64,000 bases of DNA from Pseudomonas extremaustralis (GTDB lineage Bacteria > Pseudomonadota > Gammaproteobacteria > Pseudomonadales > Pseudomonadaceae). The notes beneath the pieces were generated by a model. The model saw only the letters and a list, made by a program, of their open reading frames with translations. It ran no database searches and had not been told where the DNA came from. This document shows, piece by piece, positions 35,431 through 46,148 of this stretch. Every line of letters begins with the position of its first letter. Positions within the stretch are counted from its first letter, which is position 1. A program made the position numbers and the translations under genes. The stretch is from assembly GCF_900102035.1 (NCBI RefSeq), contig NZ_LT629689.1:496001-560000 (forward strand), read 5' to 3'.

Positions 35431-36324
35431 TTGGATCTGGTGCAGCTGGAAATCTTCAAGGCCGTTGCCGAGCAAGGCAGCATCAGCGCCGCCGCGCAGC
35501 TGATTCATCGCGTGCCGTCGAACCTGACCACGCGCATCAAGCAACTGGAGCAGGACTTGGGTGTGGAGCTGTTTATCCGCGAGAGAAGCCGCCTGCGCCT
35601 GTCGCCGGCCGGGTGGAATTTCCTCGGCTATGCGCGACGCATCCTCGACCTGGTGCAGGAAGCCCGCGCCACGGTGGCGGGGGAAGAGCCCCAGGGCGCC
35701 TTTGCCCTCGGTTCGCTGGAGAGTACGGCGGCGGTGCGCATCCCCGCGCTGCTGGCGGCATACAATCAGAAACACACCAAGGTCGAGTTGGACCTGAGCA
35801 CCGGACCGTCCGGGACGATGATCGAAGGCGTGTTGTCAGGGCGCCTGGCGGCGGCATTCGTCGACGGGCCGGTGTTGCACGCGACCCTGGAGGGCGTGGC
35901 GGTGTTCGAGGAAGAGATGGTGGTGATTGCGCCGTTGCATCACGCGCCGATCACACGAGGGCAGGATGTGAATGGGCAGAACATTTATACATTCCGTTCG
36001 AACTGCTCGTACCGGCATCACTTCGAACGCTGGTTCGCACAGGACGGCGCGGTGCCGGGCAAGATCTTCGAGATCGAGTCTTACCACGGTATGTTGGCGT
36101 GTGTCAGCGCCGGCGCCGGCCTGGCGCTGATGCCACGCAGCATGCTGGAAAGCATGCCGGGGTTTGCGGCGGTGAGCGTGTGGCCGCTGATGGACAGTTT
36201 CCGCATCCTGCACACCTGGTTGATCTGGCGGCGGGGCACAGTGTCACAGAGCCTCAACAGCTTCGTAACCCTGCTGGAAGAACACGGCCTCTGCAGGAGC
36301 GAGCTTGCTCGCGAAGGTCGTTAA
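35431..36324 (+). CDS. LysR family regulator whose 3' end runs into a REP
   Basis: 297 residues from TTG at 35431, preceded by GGAGAATGA; the frame starts earlier at another TTG (35419), which lacks a ribosome site. [40 protein letters not shown]. The effector domain includes [25 protein letters not shown] and [16 protein letters not shown] (a cysteine-bearing motif seen in LysR group of this type). The last residues, [11 protein letters not shown], are encoded by the REP at 36295; the gene probably lost its original stop. Divergent from the aldehyde dehydrogenase gene. Confidence 0.9.
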   Translation: MDLVQLEIFKAVAEQGSISAAAQLIHRVPSNLTTRIKQLEQDLGVELFIRERSRLRLSPAGWNFLGYARRILDLVQEARATVAGEEPQGAFALGSLESTAAVRIPALLAAYNQKHTKVELDLSTGPSGTMIEGVLSGRLAAAFVDGPVLHATLEGVAVFEEEMVVIAPLHHAPITRGQDVNGQNIYTFRSNCSYRHHFERWFAQDGAVPGKIFEIESYHGMLACVSAGAGLALMPRSMLESMPGFAAVSVWPLMDSFRILHTWLIWRRGTVSQSLNSFVTLLEEHGLCRSELAREGR

Positions 36325-36545
36325 CGATGACGCGGGCATCCGAGATAAACGCGGTGTTCTGGCGATTTTCGCGAGCAAGCTCGCTCCTACGGGTGGGCGG
36401 GGTTAGCCGCCGGTCAGGGGCGGCTTTTGTAGGAGCGAGCTTGCTCGCGAAGGTCGTTAACGATCACGCGGGCATCCGGGATAAACGCGGTGTTCTGGCG
36501 ATTTTCGCGAGCAAGCTCGCTCCTACGGGGGGTAGGGTTAGCCGC
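36295..36545. repeat. Tandem pair of REPINs (136-bp period)
   Basis: Unit 1 starts AGGAGCGAGCTTGCTCGCGA at 36295, unit 2 at 36431. Each contains two inverted REPs (36295-36315 / 36367-36391; 36431-36451 / 36504-36528) separated by ACGCGGGCAT...GCGGTGTTCTGG. The first ~100 bp of the units differ at two positions, so the duplication is recent. GGTTAGCCGCC appears at the end of each; in unit 2 it holds the stop of the following minus-strand gene. Confidence 0.9.
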
Positions 36546-36747
36546 CGAATTGGAGGGTGCCCATGGCCAGTTTCGCCATGAGGGCCGTCGCGCCCAGTTG
36601 CACCAACCACAATGCCAGCCCGCCGATAAACACCCCCAGCGCCACTTGCAGCACCAGGCTTTTCTGGCGTTTGGCTTGCGGCGCGCGCGGGGTGAAGTGC
36701 TCCTGGTCGTCGGGATCGGCGTGAAGGTTCAGGTCGTCGTTTCTCAT
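36538..36747 (-). CDS. Small single-pass membrane protein
   Basis: 69 residues. A charged cytoplasmic N-terminus (RNDDLNLHADPDDQEHFTPR) leads to one TM helix (LVLQVALGVFIGGLALWLV) and a short outer tail. No known family is recognised; similar small proteins are common in Pseudomonas. The ATG at 36745-36747 follows GAGAGCCCT. Its last codons lie within the REPIN duplication. The gene lies before the aminotransferase terminator in the same strand. Confidence 0.75.
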   Translation of the reverse strand: MRNDDLNLHADPDDQEHFTPRAPQAKRQKSLVLQVALGVFIGGLALWLVQLGATALMAKLAMGTLQFGG

Positions 36748-36814
36748 AGGGCTCTCACAGCAAAAGGGCAATCGGTGCTCAGTCTAGGGGAGCAGGGCGT
36801 TTTCCGACAGGCAT

Positions 36815-36840
36815 TAAAAAGGGAAGCCGTGGCTTCCCTT
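36815..36840 (-). terminator. Rho-independent terminator of the aminotransferase gene
   Basis: Minus strand: GGGAAGCCACGGCTTCCC followed by TTTTTA. The stem is nearly perfect and lies 19 bp after the stop. Confidence 0.85.
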
Positions 36841-36858
36841 CGTACCGCGCCGCCAGGT

Positions 36859-38055
36859 TTATAGAACCTGAACGATCGCCTTTGTTACCGCACCAATGTT
36901 CGACTGGTTCAACGCCGCCACGCAGATGCGGCCGGTGTCGAGGGCGTAGATGCCGAACTCGGTGCGCAAGCGGGTGACTTGCTCAATGGTCAGGCCGGAG
37001 TAGGAGAACATCCCACGTTGGCGACCGACAAAGCTGAAGTCATGGCCCGGCGCAGCCTTGGCCAGTTCAGCGACCATCTGCTCGCGCATGCCACGGATGC
37101 GCAGACGCATCTCAGCCAGTTCGGCTTCCCATTGGGCGCGCAGCTCAGGGTTGTTGAGGACCGCTGCCACGATCGCCGCGCCATGGGTCGGCGGGTTGGA
37201 GTAGTTGGTGCGGATCACACGCTTGACCTGGGACAGGATGCGCGCGCTTTCTTCCTTGGATTCGCTGACGATCGACAGCGCACCCACCCGTTCGCCATAC
37301 AGCGAGAACGACTTGGAGAACGAGCTCGAGACAAAGAACGTCAGGCCCGATTCCGCGAACAGGCGCACGGCCGCCGCGTCTTCGTGGATGCCGTCGCCAA
37401 AGCCCTGGTAGGCCATGTCGAGGAACGGCACCAGGTTTTTCGCCTTGACCACTTCCAGCACGTTTTGCCAGTCGGCCGGGCTCAGGTCGACGCCGGTCGG
37501 GTTATGGCAGCAGGCGTGCAGCACCACGATGGACTGTGGCGGCAGGGCGTTGAGGTCTTCGAGCAGACCGGCGCGGTTGACGTCGTGGGTGGCGGCGTCG
37601 TAGTAGCGGTAGGTCTGCACCGGGAAGCCGGCTTTTTCGAACAGTGCCTGGTGGTTTTCCCAGCTTGGGTCGCTGATGGCGACGACGGCGTTGGGCAGCA
37701 GTTGCTTGAGGAAGTCCGCGCCGATTTTCAGCGCGCCGGTGCCGCCGACGGCTTGCGCGGTGATCACGCGGCCGGCGCTCAGCAGGGGCGATTCCGCGCC
37801 GAACAACAGTTTCTGCACCGCCTGGTCATAGGCGACGATACCGTCGATCGGCAGGTAGCCACGGGCGGCGTGTTGCGCCACGCGAATGGCTTCCGCTTCG
37901 GCAACGGCACGCAAGAGTGGAATCTTCCCCTCCTCGTTGCAGTAAACGCCCACGCCAAGGTTGACCTTGGTGGTTCGTGTATCGGCGTTGAATGCTTCGT
38001 TGAGGCCCAGGATTGGATCGCGTGGTGCCATTTCGACAGCGGAGAACAGGCTCAT
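36859..38055 (-). CDS. Aromatic/aspartate aminotransferase (class I, PLP)
   Basis: 398 residues, AspC/TyrB type. N-terminus MSLFSAVEMAPRDPILGLNEAF and VNLGVGVYCNEEGKIP are characteristic. The PLP lysine lies in SSSFSKSFSLYGERVGA, and the pocket motifs CHNPTGVDLS and NYSNPPTHGA are intact. It transfers amino groups between aspartate or aromatic amino acids and 2-oxoglutarate. The chosen ATG at 38055 gives the normal family N-terminus; the frame to 38190 is not conserved. It is divergent from uvrB, a linkage conserved in Pseudomonas. Confidence 0.95.
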   Translation of the reverse strand: MSLFSAVEMAPRDPILGLNEAFNADTRTTKVNLGVGVYCNEEGKIPLLRAVAEAEAIRVAQHAARGYLPIDGIVAYDQAVQKLLFGAESPLLSAGRVITAQAVGGTGALKIGADFLKQLLPNAVVAISDPSWENHQALFEKAGFPVQTYRYYDAATHDVNRAGLLEDLNALPPQSIVVLHACCHNPTGVDLSPADWQNVLEVVKAKNLVPFLDMAYQGFGDGIHEDAAAVRLFAESGLTFFVSSSFSKSFSLYGERVGALSIVSESKEESARILSQVKRVIRTNYSNPPTHGAAIVAAVLNNPELRAQWEAELAEMRLRIRGMREQMVAELAKAAPGHDFSFVGRQRGMFSYSGLTIEQVTRLRTEFGIYALDTGRICVAALNQSNIGAVTKAIVQVL

Positions 38056-38400
38056 TTTTGCGGCAGCTCTTTGGGGGAAAGGAGGGACGTGTCGCGCTCC
38101 AGCCGAATGCACTAGAGCGGTGCACAAACGGGGAGCTAGTATAGAGGCCCTCACGGCGGAGGGCGACAACCGAAACGGCTTTTCGGCCAAGTTTTTCGGT
38201 TTATTTGCCGACCGTTAGTCATATTGCAACCCTGATCGTAGAAGGCAGGTAGGACGATTGCCTTGAAACCCGTCACATTCACCACCACTTCTACAGCTAT
38301 CATGTTTTTTTCCTGCAACCTGCGATGAAAATTCGCGGGTCGCTGAGCTTTTTTCGTCCTTGGCGGTTGTCAGCCGGGGGTGACTTGAAAGAGGTACGTT
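38056..38400. promoter_or_regulatory. Divergent promoter region aminotransferase / uvrB
   Basis: On the minus strand TATACT (38138-38143) is a good -10 for the aminotransferase, with a weak -35 upstream. On the plus strand TATCAT (38298-38303) could serve uvrB but lacks a good -35. Runs of T at 38304-38311 and 38350-38356 are noticeable. No convincing LexA box is seen. GAAAGAGGTACGTT gives uvrB a ribosome site. Confidence 0.45.
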
Positions 38401-40416
<2,016 letters not shown>

Positions 40417-40440
40417 TCGGCAGTGATTGTGCTGGCCTAA

Positions 40441-40495
40441 GCCCCCTCCCACCTTTGAAATGCAGTCAAAGGTGGGGGCTTGCTCCCGATAGACG
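40441..40495. terminator. Hairpin of the GGGGGCTTGCTCCC repeat class, between convergent genes
   Basis: CCCACCTTTG, 9-nt loop, CAAAGGTGGG (40448-40476), followed by GGGCTTGCTCCCGAT. The same layout recurs at 58298-58362. It sits 25 bp after the uvrB stop and before the stop of the convergent MFS gene, so it probably separates both transcripts. Confidence 0.6.
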
Positions 40496-40505
40496 CGACA
40501 CGGTC

Positions 40506-42056
40506 TCAATGACTCTCCCCCGCCTTGAGCCCCGCCGGCAACGCCTTGGTCAACAACACCGCAATCATGCTTACCCCCAGTGCCAACCCGACAAAGTGAA
40601 ACGCATCGTTGTAGGCCATGATCTGCGCCTGCTGGTGGGCAATTTCACTGAGCTTGCCCAGGGCCGCCGTCTCGTTGCCAAGCGTTTCGGTCAAGGTCGC
40701 CAGGCGCTGCGCCACCTGCGGGTTGGTCGGCACGATCGCTTCACGTAAATAATCGAAGTAGGTCTTGGTCCGCGCATCCAGCAAGGTCGCCAGCAGCGCA
40801 ATGCCGATGGCACCGCCGAGGTTGCGCAGGATATTGAACAGGCTCGACGCCGACCCTGCGTCCTGAGGCTGGATGTAGGCGGTGGCGATCAGCGAGATGG
40901 TCACCATGATCAGCGGTTGCCCGAGGGCGCGGATGATCTGGATCTGGTTGAACTGGCTGCCGGCAAAATCCGGGTTGAGCACCCCCGAGGAAAAACTCGC
41001 CAGGCCGAACAGGCCAAATCCCAGGGCGTATAGCCATTTGGGCGACACGTATTTCATCAGTTTCGGCACCAGCGGGATCAGGAATAGCTGAGGAATGCCC
41101 ATCCACATGATCACTTCGCCGATCTGCAGCGCGTTGTAGTTCTGGATCTGCGCCAGGTACAGCGGCAACAGATAGATCGAGCCATACAACCCCACGCCCA
41201 TGCCAAGACTGGAGATGCTCGACAGGCCAAAGTTACGATTGGCCAGGATGCCGAGGTTGATCAGCGGGTTGGGTTTGGACACTTGCACGATCACAAAGGT
41301 GATCAGGCTGAGCAGGGCGACGCTGCCCAGGCTGACGATCAGGTTCGATTCGAGCCAGTCCTTGCGGTGGCCTTCTTCCAGAAACACCTGCAAGCAGCCT
41401 AAGCCGATGGCCAAGGTGACGATGCCGGTGTAGTCGGTGCTTTTCAGCAGTTCCCAGTGTGGCGCCTTTTTTTCCAGGCCGTAGAGCAGCCCGGCGATCA
41501 TCAGCAGCCCGGGCGGTACGTTGATATAGAAGATGTATTCCCAACCCCAGTTTTCCGTGAGCCAGCCGCCGATGGTCGGGCCGATGGACGGCGCGAAGGT
41601 GGCGGTCATGGCAAACATCGCCATGCCTTTGGCGCGGTGATGCTCGGGCAGCTTGATCAGGGTAAGGGTGAATGCCAGGGGGATCAGCGCGCCGCCGGTA
41701 AACCCTTGCAGGGCGCGGAACACAATCATGCTTTCCAGGCTCCAGGCCATGGAGCACATCAGCGAGGCGATCAGGAACCCCGCTGACACCCATACCGCCA
41801 GGCGCCGTGCCGAGAGCAACTGCACCAGCCAGGCGGTGAGGGGGATCATGATGATTTCGGCCACAAGGTAGGAGGTGGAAATCCACGAGCCTTCTTCCAG
41901 GGTGGCCGACAGCGCACCCTGGATATCCTTGAGCGATGAGTTGGTGATCTGGATGTCGAGCACCGCCATGAAGGCGCCGAGCATCACGCTCATTACCGCG
42001 ATCCAGTCGCGCCGGGTCGGTTCGCCGACCGGGCGCAGCAGTTGATCACCGGCCAT
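40506..42056 (-). CDS. EmrB-like MFS multidrug efflux transporter (DHA2, 14 TM)
   Basis: 516 residues. The DHA2 motif MLGAFMAVLDIQITNSSLKDIQGAL is at the first helix; motif C-like GPTIGGWLTENWGWEYIFYINVP occurs after helix 5. The length suits 14 TM segments. It overlaps the EmrA-like gene by 11 bp, so the two are translated together. The pair is a drug or fatty-acid-like toxin efflux pump; P. aeruginosa has the same pair next to gltX. Confidence 0.94.
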   Translation of the reverse strand: MAGDQLLRPVGEPTRRDWIAVMSVMLGAFMAVLDIQITNSSLKDIQGALSATLEEGSWISTSYLVAEIIMIPLTAWLVQLLSARRLAVWVSAGFLIASLMCSMAWSLESMIVFRALQGFTGGALIPLAFTLTLIKLPEHHRAKGMAMFAMTATFAPSIGPTIGGWLTENWGWEYIFYINVPPGLLMIAGLLYGLEKKAPHWELLKSTDYTGIVTLAIGLGCLQVFLEEGHRKDWLESNLIVSLGSVALLSLITFVIVQVSKPNPLINLGILANRNFGLSSISSLGMGVGLYGSIYLLPLYLAQIQNYNALQIGEVIMWMGIPQLFLIPLVPKLMKYVSPKWLYALGFGLFGLASFSSGVLNPDFAGSQFNQIQIIRALGQPLIMVTISLIATAYIQPQDAGSASSLFNILRNLGGAIGIALLATLLDARTKTYFDYLREAIVPTNPQVAQRLATLTETLGNETAALGKLSEIAHQQAQIMAYNDAFHFVGLALGVSMIAVLLTKALPAGLKAGESH

Positions 42057-43092
42057 CAGGCTGGTCTTTGATGTTCACTTTGACGGTGACGGACATGCCG
42101 GGGCGGATCTTGCCCTTCAACGGGTTATCCGCCGCAAACGTCAGCTTTACCGGAATACGCTGTACGACCTTGGTGAAGTTGCCGGTGGCATTGTCCGGCG
42201 GCAACAGGCTGAACTGCGCACCGGAGGCCGCGAACAGGCTGTCGACCCGCGCCTCGATCGGCGTGTCGCTGTAGGCGTCGAAGGTCAACTCGGCTTTTTG
42301 CCCAGGCTGCATGTGGCCGATCTGGGTTTCCTTGAAGTTGGCCTGGATCCAGATGTCCTGGTCGGGGACGATCGACAGCAGGTAGGCGCCGGCCTGCACG
42401 TACTGGCCGTTGCGGGCGGCGCGCTGGCCGACCAGGCCGCTGATGGGCGCGTGGATTTCGCTGCGGGTCAGGTTCAGCTCGGCTTGGGCCAGGTCGGTTC
42501 TGGCATTGGCGATCAGTGCGTCGAGGCGCTTGATTTCGGCATTCAGGGCGTTGACCTGCTGGCGCTGCCCCTGGAGGTCTGCCTGGGCCATGCTCACTTG
42601 GGAGCGGGCGATGTGGTTGTCGGCGGAGAGGGTGGTCACCCGTTCTTCCGAGACGTAGCCGGGTTTGCGCAGGGTCTGTGCGCGGGACAGGTCGATCTGC
42701 GAGCGCCCCAGGCTGGCTTGGCTGGACGCTACCTTGGCTTCACCGGCGGCGATCAGGCTGGCTTGCTGGGTCAGCTTGCTCTGCGCCTGGGTGCGTTCGG
42801 CTTCGCGCATGGCCAGGGCGGCGTTGGCGCGGTCCACGGCCAGGTGGAAATCATCGTCTTCGAGCTTCACCAGCAACTGGCCTTTTTGCACGTGCTCGTT
42901 ATCGCCCACTTTCACGTCGGCGATGCGCGCGCCGAGCTGGCTGGACACGCGGGTGATTTCGCCCTGCACATAGGCGTTGTCAGTGCTTTCATAGAAGCGG
43001 CCCTTGAAAAACCAATGGGCGAAGAACCCCAGGGCGATCAGGCTCACGATAAACACAAAGATAAACAGGCGGCGTTTGAGTGGGGCAGGCAT
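42046..43092 (-). CDS. EmrA-like HlyD family membrane fusion protein
   Basis: 348 residues. An N-terminal TM helix (LFIFVFIVSLIALGFFAHW) is followed by STDNAYVQGEITRVSSQLGARIADVKVGDN, the EmrA signature, a long coiled-coil hairpin (~75-190), and VGQRAARNGQYVQAGAYLLSIV with a C-terminal barrel. It connects the EmrB-like pump to an outer-membrane channel. The start at ATG 43092 is preferred over GTG at 43137 on family grounds, though neither has a strong ribosome site. Confidence 0.92.
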   Translation of the reverse strand: MPAPLKRRLFIFVFIVSLIALGFFAHWFFKGRFYESTDNAYVQGEITRVSSQLGARIADVKVGDNEHVQKGQLLVKLEDDDFHLAVDRANAALAMREAERTQAQSKLTQQASLIAAGEAKVASSQASLGRSQIDLSRAQTLRKPGYVSEERVTTLSADNHIARSQVSMAQADLQGQRQQVNALNAEIKRLDALIANARTDLAQAELNLTRSEIHAPISGLVGQRAARNGQYVQAGAYLLSIVPDQDIWIQANFKETQIGHMQPGQKAELTFDAYSDTPIEARVDSLFAASGAQFSLLPPDNATGNFTKVVQRIPVKLTFAADNPLKGKIRPGMSVTVKVNIKDQPDGR

Positions 43093-43275
43093 GGGCGCGG
43101 TGTCTGTAACAAGAGGTAATGGAATATAACCACCCACGCATCTAGCAAATAGCCATGGTATGCCCGCAGACCGAACCTTGGCCTATATGCCCTTGTGCTG
43201 GAGCGCAGGTGCCTGGGGCTGTTACCATTCGCCCCTTGTTTCAATTCTAGTTATATCGCCCATTCGAGACCTGCC

Positions 43276-44757
43276 ATGACCACCGTCCGCACGCGCATCG
43301 CGCCATCGCCTACTGGGGACCCCCACGTCGGTACTGCCTACATCGCTTTGTTCAACTACTGCTTTGCCAAGCAGCACGGCGGTGAATTCATCCTGCGGAT
43401 CGAAGACACCGACCAACTGCGTTCGACCCGCGAGTCTGAACAGCAGATTTTCGATGCCCTGCGCTGGCTCGGCATTACCTGGTCGGAAGGTCCTGACGTC
43501 GGCGGCCCCCATGGCCCGTATCGCCAGAGCGAGCGCAGCGACATCTATAAGCAGTACACCCAGCAACTGGTCGACATGGGCCATGCGTTCCCGTGCTTCT
43601 GCACCGCCGAAGAGCTGGACCAGATGCGCGCCGAGCAACAGGCCCGTGGCGAGACCCCGCGCTACGATGGCCGCGCGCTGTTGCTGTCGAAAGAAGAAGT
43701 GGCCGCGCGCCTGGCTGCCGGCGAGCCCCATGTGATCCGCATGAAGGTGCCGAGCGAAGGCGTGTGCGTGGTGCCGGACATGCTGCGCGGTGACGTCGAG
43801 ATCCCGTGGGACCGCATGGACATGCAAGTGCTGATGAAGACCGACGGCCTGCCGACGTACTTCCTGGCCAACGTGGTCGACGATCACCTGATGGGCATCA
43901 CCCACGTGCTGCGCGGCGAAGAATGGCTGCCATCGGCCCCGAAACTGATCCTGCTCTACGAATACTTCGGCTGGGAACAGCCGCAGCTGTGCTACATGCC
44001 GCTGCTGCGTAACCCGGACAAGAGCAAGCTGTCCAAGCGCAAGAACCCGACTTCGGTGACGTTCTACGAGCGCATGGGCTTCATGCCTGAAGCGATGCTC
44101 AACTACCTGGGCCGCATGGGCTGGTCGATGCCGGACGAGCGCGAGAAGTTCTCGCTGCAGGAAATGGTCGATAACTTCGACCTGTCCCGCGTGTCGCTGG
44201 GCGGGCCGATCTTCGATATCGAGAAGCTGTCGTGGCTCAACGGCCAGTGGCTGCGTGATTTGCCGGTGCAGGAGTTCGCCAGCCGCGTGCAGCAGTGGGC
44301 GCTGAACCCTGAGTACATGATGAAGATCGCGCCGCTGGTGCAGGGCAGGGTGGAGACATTCAGCCAGGTCGCACCGCTGGCCAGTTTCTTCTTTGCCGGT
44401 GGCGTGAACCCGGACGCCAAGCTGTTCGAATCCAAGAAACTCTCCGGCGATCAGGTTCGCCAACTGATGCAGTTGATCCTGTGGAAGCTCGAAAGCCTGC
44501 GCCAGTGGGAGAAGGACACCATCACCGCGACGATTCAGGCGGTGGTCGAATCCCTGGAACTGAAGCTGCGCGATGCCATGCCGCTGATGTTTGCCGCCAT
44601 CACCGGGCAGGCCAGTTCGGTGTCGGTCCTCGATGCGATGGAAATCCTCGGCCCGGACCTTACGCGTTTCCGTCTGCGCCAAGCCCTTGATTTGCTTGGC
44701 GGTGTGTCGAAGAAAGAAAACAAAGAGTGGGAAAAGCTGCTGGGCACTATTGCCTGA
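43276..44757 (+). CDS. gltX: Glutamate--tRNA ligase
   Basis: 493 residues. The class I HIGH motif is [21 protein letters not shown] (PHVG), and the KMSKS equivalent is KLSKRKN. C-terminal anticodon-binding helices end in [19 protein letters not shown]. It charges tRNA-Glu with glutamate; two tRNA-Glu genes lie just downstream, a functional pairing. The ATG at 43276 gives the standard N-terminus. The upstream open frame from 43195 is not conserved. Confidence 0.98.
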   Translation: MTTVRTRIAPSPTGDPHVGTAYIALFNYCFAKQHGGEFILRIEDTDQLRSTRESEQQIFDALRWLGITWSEGPDVGGPHGPYRQSERSDIYKQYTQQLVDMGHAFPCFCTAEELDQMRAEQQARGETPRYDGRALLLSKEEVAARLAAGEPHVIRMKVPSEGVCVVPDMLRGDVEIPWDRMDMQVLMKTDGLPTYFLANVVDDHLMGITHVLRGEEWLPSAPKLILLYEYFGWEQPQLCYMPLLRNPDKSKLSKRKNPTSVTFYERMGFMPEAMLNYLGRMGWSMPDEREKFSLQEMVDNFDLSRVSLGGPIFDIEKLSWLNGQWLRDLPVQEFASRVQQWALNPEYMMKIAPLVQGRVETFSQVAPLASFFFAGGVNPDAKLFESKKLSGDQVRQLMQLILWKLESLRQWEKDTITATIQAVVESLELKLRDAMPLMFAAITGQASSVSVLDAMEILGPDLTRFRLRQALDLLGGVSKKENKEWEKLLGTIA

Positions 44758-44772
44758 GTAGGCTGTTGCAGC

Positions 44773-44802
44773 GGCGAAACCCCGGCTTTCCGGGGTTTCG
44801 CC
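44773..44802 (+). terminator. Hairpin after gltX
   Basis: GGCGAAACCCCGG, loop CTTT, CCGGGGTTTCGCC: 13-bp perfect stem starting 15 bp after the gltX stop. No T-tract follows, so it may be a factor-assisted terminator or RNA 3' end. Confidence 0.6.
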
Positions 44803-44854
44803 GGTAAGTGATTGTTATCCCGGCAAAAAATTTTGGAAATTGTTGAAAATAAAT

Positions 44855-44883
44855 TTGACACGTTTCCAAACCGCCATTAAGAT
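44855..44883 (+). promoter_or_regulatory. Sigma-70 promoter of the tRNA cluster
   Basis: Perfect -35 TTGACA (44855-44860), 17-bp spacer, -10 TAAGAT (44878-44883), followed by a GC-rich discriminator TCGCCCC. The latter is typical of stringently controlled stable RNA promoters. The first tRNA starts 21 bp further on. Confidence 0.85.
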
Positions 44884-44904
44884 TCGCCCCGTCCTCACCG
44901 ATGA

Positions 44905-44980
<76 letters not shown>

Positions 44981-45057
44981 ATTTACAGGTTCAAGGTCTG
45001 GCCACACCGTCCTTGAATCGATCAGGCCCAGCCTGATCAGGTTGTACAGAAGGTTTT

Positions 45058-45133
45058 GTCCCCTTCGTCTAGTGGCCTAGGACACCGCCCTTTCACGGCG
45101 GTAACAGGGGTTCGAGTCCCCTAGGGGACGCCA
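45058..45133 (+). tRNA. tRNA-Glu (anticodon TTC), copy 1
   Basis: 76 nt with encoded CCA. GTCCCCTTCGTCTAGTGGCC start, anticodon loop CTTTCAC with TTC, T-loop GGTTCGAGTCC. It is a substrate of the gltX product encoded just upstream. Confidence 0.97.
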
Positions 45134-45182
45134 GTTTCAACAAGTGGATCGCAAGGTCTGCTGCGCCGCCAGGCGAAAAATC

Positions 45183-45258
<76 letters not shown>

Positions 45259-45336
45259 ATTTACAGGTTCAAGGTTCCGGCCACACCGTCCTTGAATCGA
45301 TCAAGCCCAGCTTGATCAGGTTGTAAGAAGGTTTGT

Positions 45337-45412
45337 GTCCCCTTCGTCTAGTGGCCTAGGACACCGCCCTTTCACGGCGGTAACAGGGGTTCGAGTCCCC
45401 TAGGGGACGCCA
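45337..45412 (+). tRNA. tRNA-Glu (anticodon TTC), copy 2
   Basis: Identical to copy 1, 279 bp downstream. The spacer before it differs by a few substitutions and one-base indels from that before copy 1. It is the last RNA of the cluster. Confidence 0.97.
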
Positions 45413-45437
45413 CGATTACCCGCTCTGCGGGATTTTT

Positions 45438-45473
45438 AAGGGTCATTCAATTATTGAATGGCCCTTTTGTTTG
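45438..45473 (+). terminator. Rho-independent terminator of the tRNA cluster
   Basis: AAGGGTCATTCAA, loop TTA, TTGAATGGCCCTT with TTTTG-rich tail. 13-bp stem with one G-T pair, 25 bp after the last tRNA. A smaller stem (CCCGCTCTGCGGG) precedes it. Confidence 0.9.
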
Positions 45474-45547
45474 TCTGGCGTTTGGCCAATTTCCCTTTCC
45501 CTTTCCCATGCGGGCTTCTGACCAGCGGTCATGCTTCTCGCTTGCGA

Positions 45548-45570
45548 AATATTATTATGATAATAATATT
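45548..45570. promoter_or_regulatory. Perfect 23-bp palindrome, probable TetR operator
   Basis: AATATTATTA, TGA, TAATAATATT: 10-bp perfect inverted repeat. It stands 26 bp ahead of the TetR gene, where the -10/+1 region should be. The position and symmetry fit autorepression by the TetR-type dimer. Confidence 0.75.
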
Positions 45571-45596
45571 CAACTCATGAGAGTTGGAGGCACACG

Positions 45597-46136
45597 ATGA
45601 GCGATAAAAAAGCGCAAACCCGCGAACGTATTCTGCAAGCTGCCAGCGCGGCCTTGATCCAGCGTGGCCCGGCCGAGCCGAGTGTCGGTGAAGTCATGGG
45701 GGCGGCGGGGCTCACCGTCGGTGGTTTCTACGCGCATTTCGACAGTAAGGATGCACTGATGCTGGAGGCCTTCACGCAGTTGCTGGCTCGGCGGCGTGCA
45801 TCCATCGACGATATGGACTCACAGCTCACTGGAGAAGAGCGCAGGGCGCTGGTGGCGGCGTTTTACCTGTCGCGCAAGCATCGCGACTCCACCGTTCAGG
45901 CCTGCCCGATCCCCGCTACCGTGGGCGAGATGGCTCGGCTGCCGGACGCCTTCCGTGAAGCGTTGAGTGAGCATGTGGAACTGATGGCCGCGCAACTTGC
46001 CGCCAGCCCCGAAGACACGGACAAGGCCCTGGCGGACATGGCGCTGATGATCGGCGGGTTGGCCTTGGCGCGGGCCCTGGGGCCAGGGGAACTGTCAGAT
46101 CGAGTGTTGCGTGCCGCCAAGTCGGCCGTGCGCTAG
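45597..46136 (+). CDS. TetR family transcriptional regulator
   Basis: 179 residues. The HTH at residues ~8-50 (TRERILQAASAALIQRGP, then VGEVMGAAGLTVGGFYAHFDSKDALMLEAF) is typical. The all-helical C-terminal part binds an unknown ligand. ATG follows GGAGG. It is 12 bp ahead of the alpha/beta hydrolase gene and so probably cotranscribed with it; a perfect palindrome upstream is the likely operator. The same gene pair follows gltX in P. aeruginosa. Confidence 0.93.
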   Translation: MSDKKAQTRERILQAASAALIQRGPAEPSVGEVMGAAGLTVGGFYAHFDSKDALMLEAFTQLLARRRASIDDMDSQLTGEERRALVAAFYLSRKHRDSTVQACPIPATVGEMARLPDAFREALSEHVELMAAQLAASPEDTDKALADMALMIGGLALARALGPGELSDRVLRAAKSAVR

Positions 46137-46148
46137 AAGAGGGGTGGA

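Noticed and set aside
36295..36545. CRISPR-like array of repeats
   Set aside because: The repeats are inverted REP palindromes in two units with equal spacers and no cas genes; they are REPINs.
38232..38248. Possible LexA site before uvrB (CTG ... CAG)
   Set aside because: The spacer is 11 nt instead of 10 and the TGTATAT core is missing, so it does not fit a LexA box.
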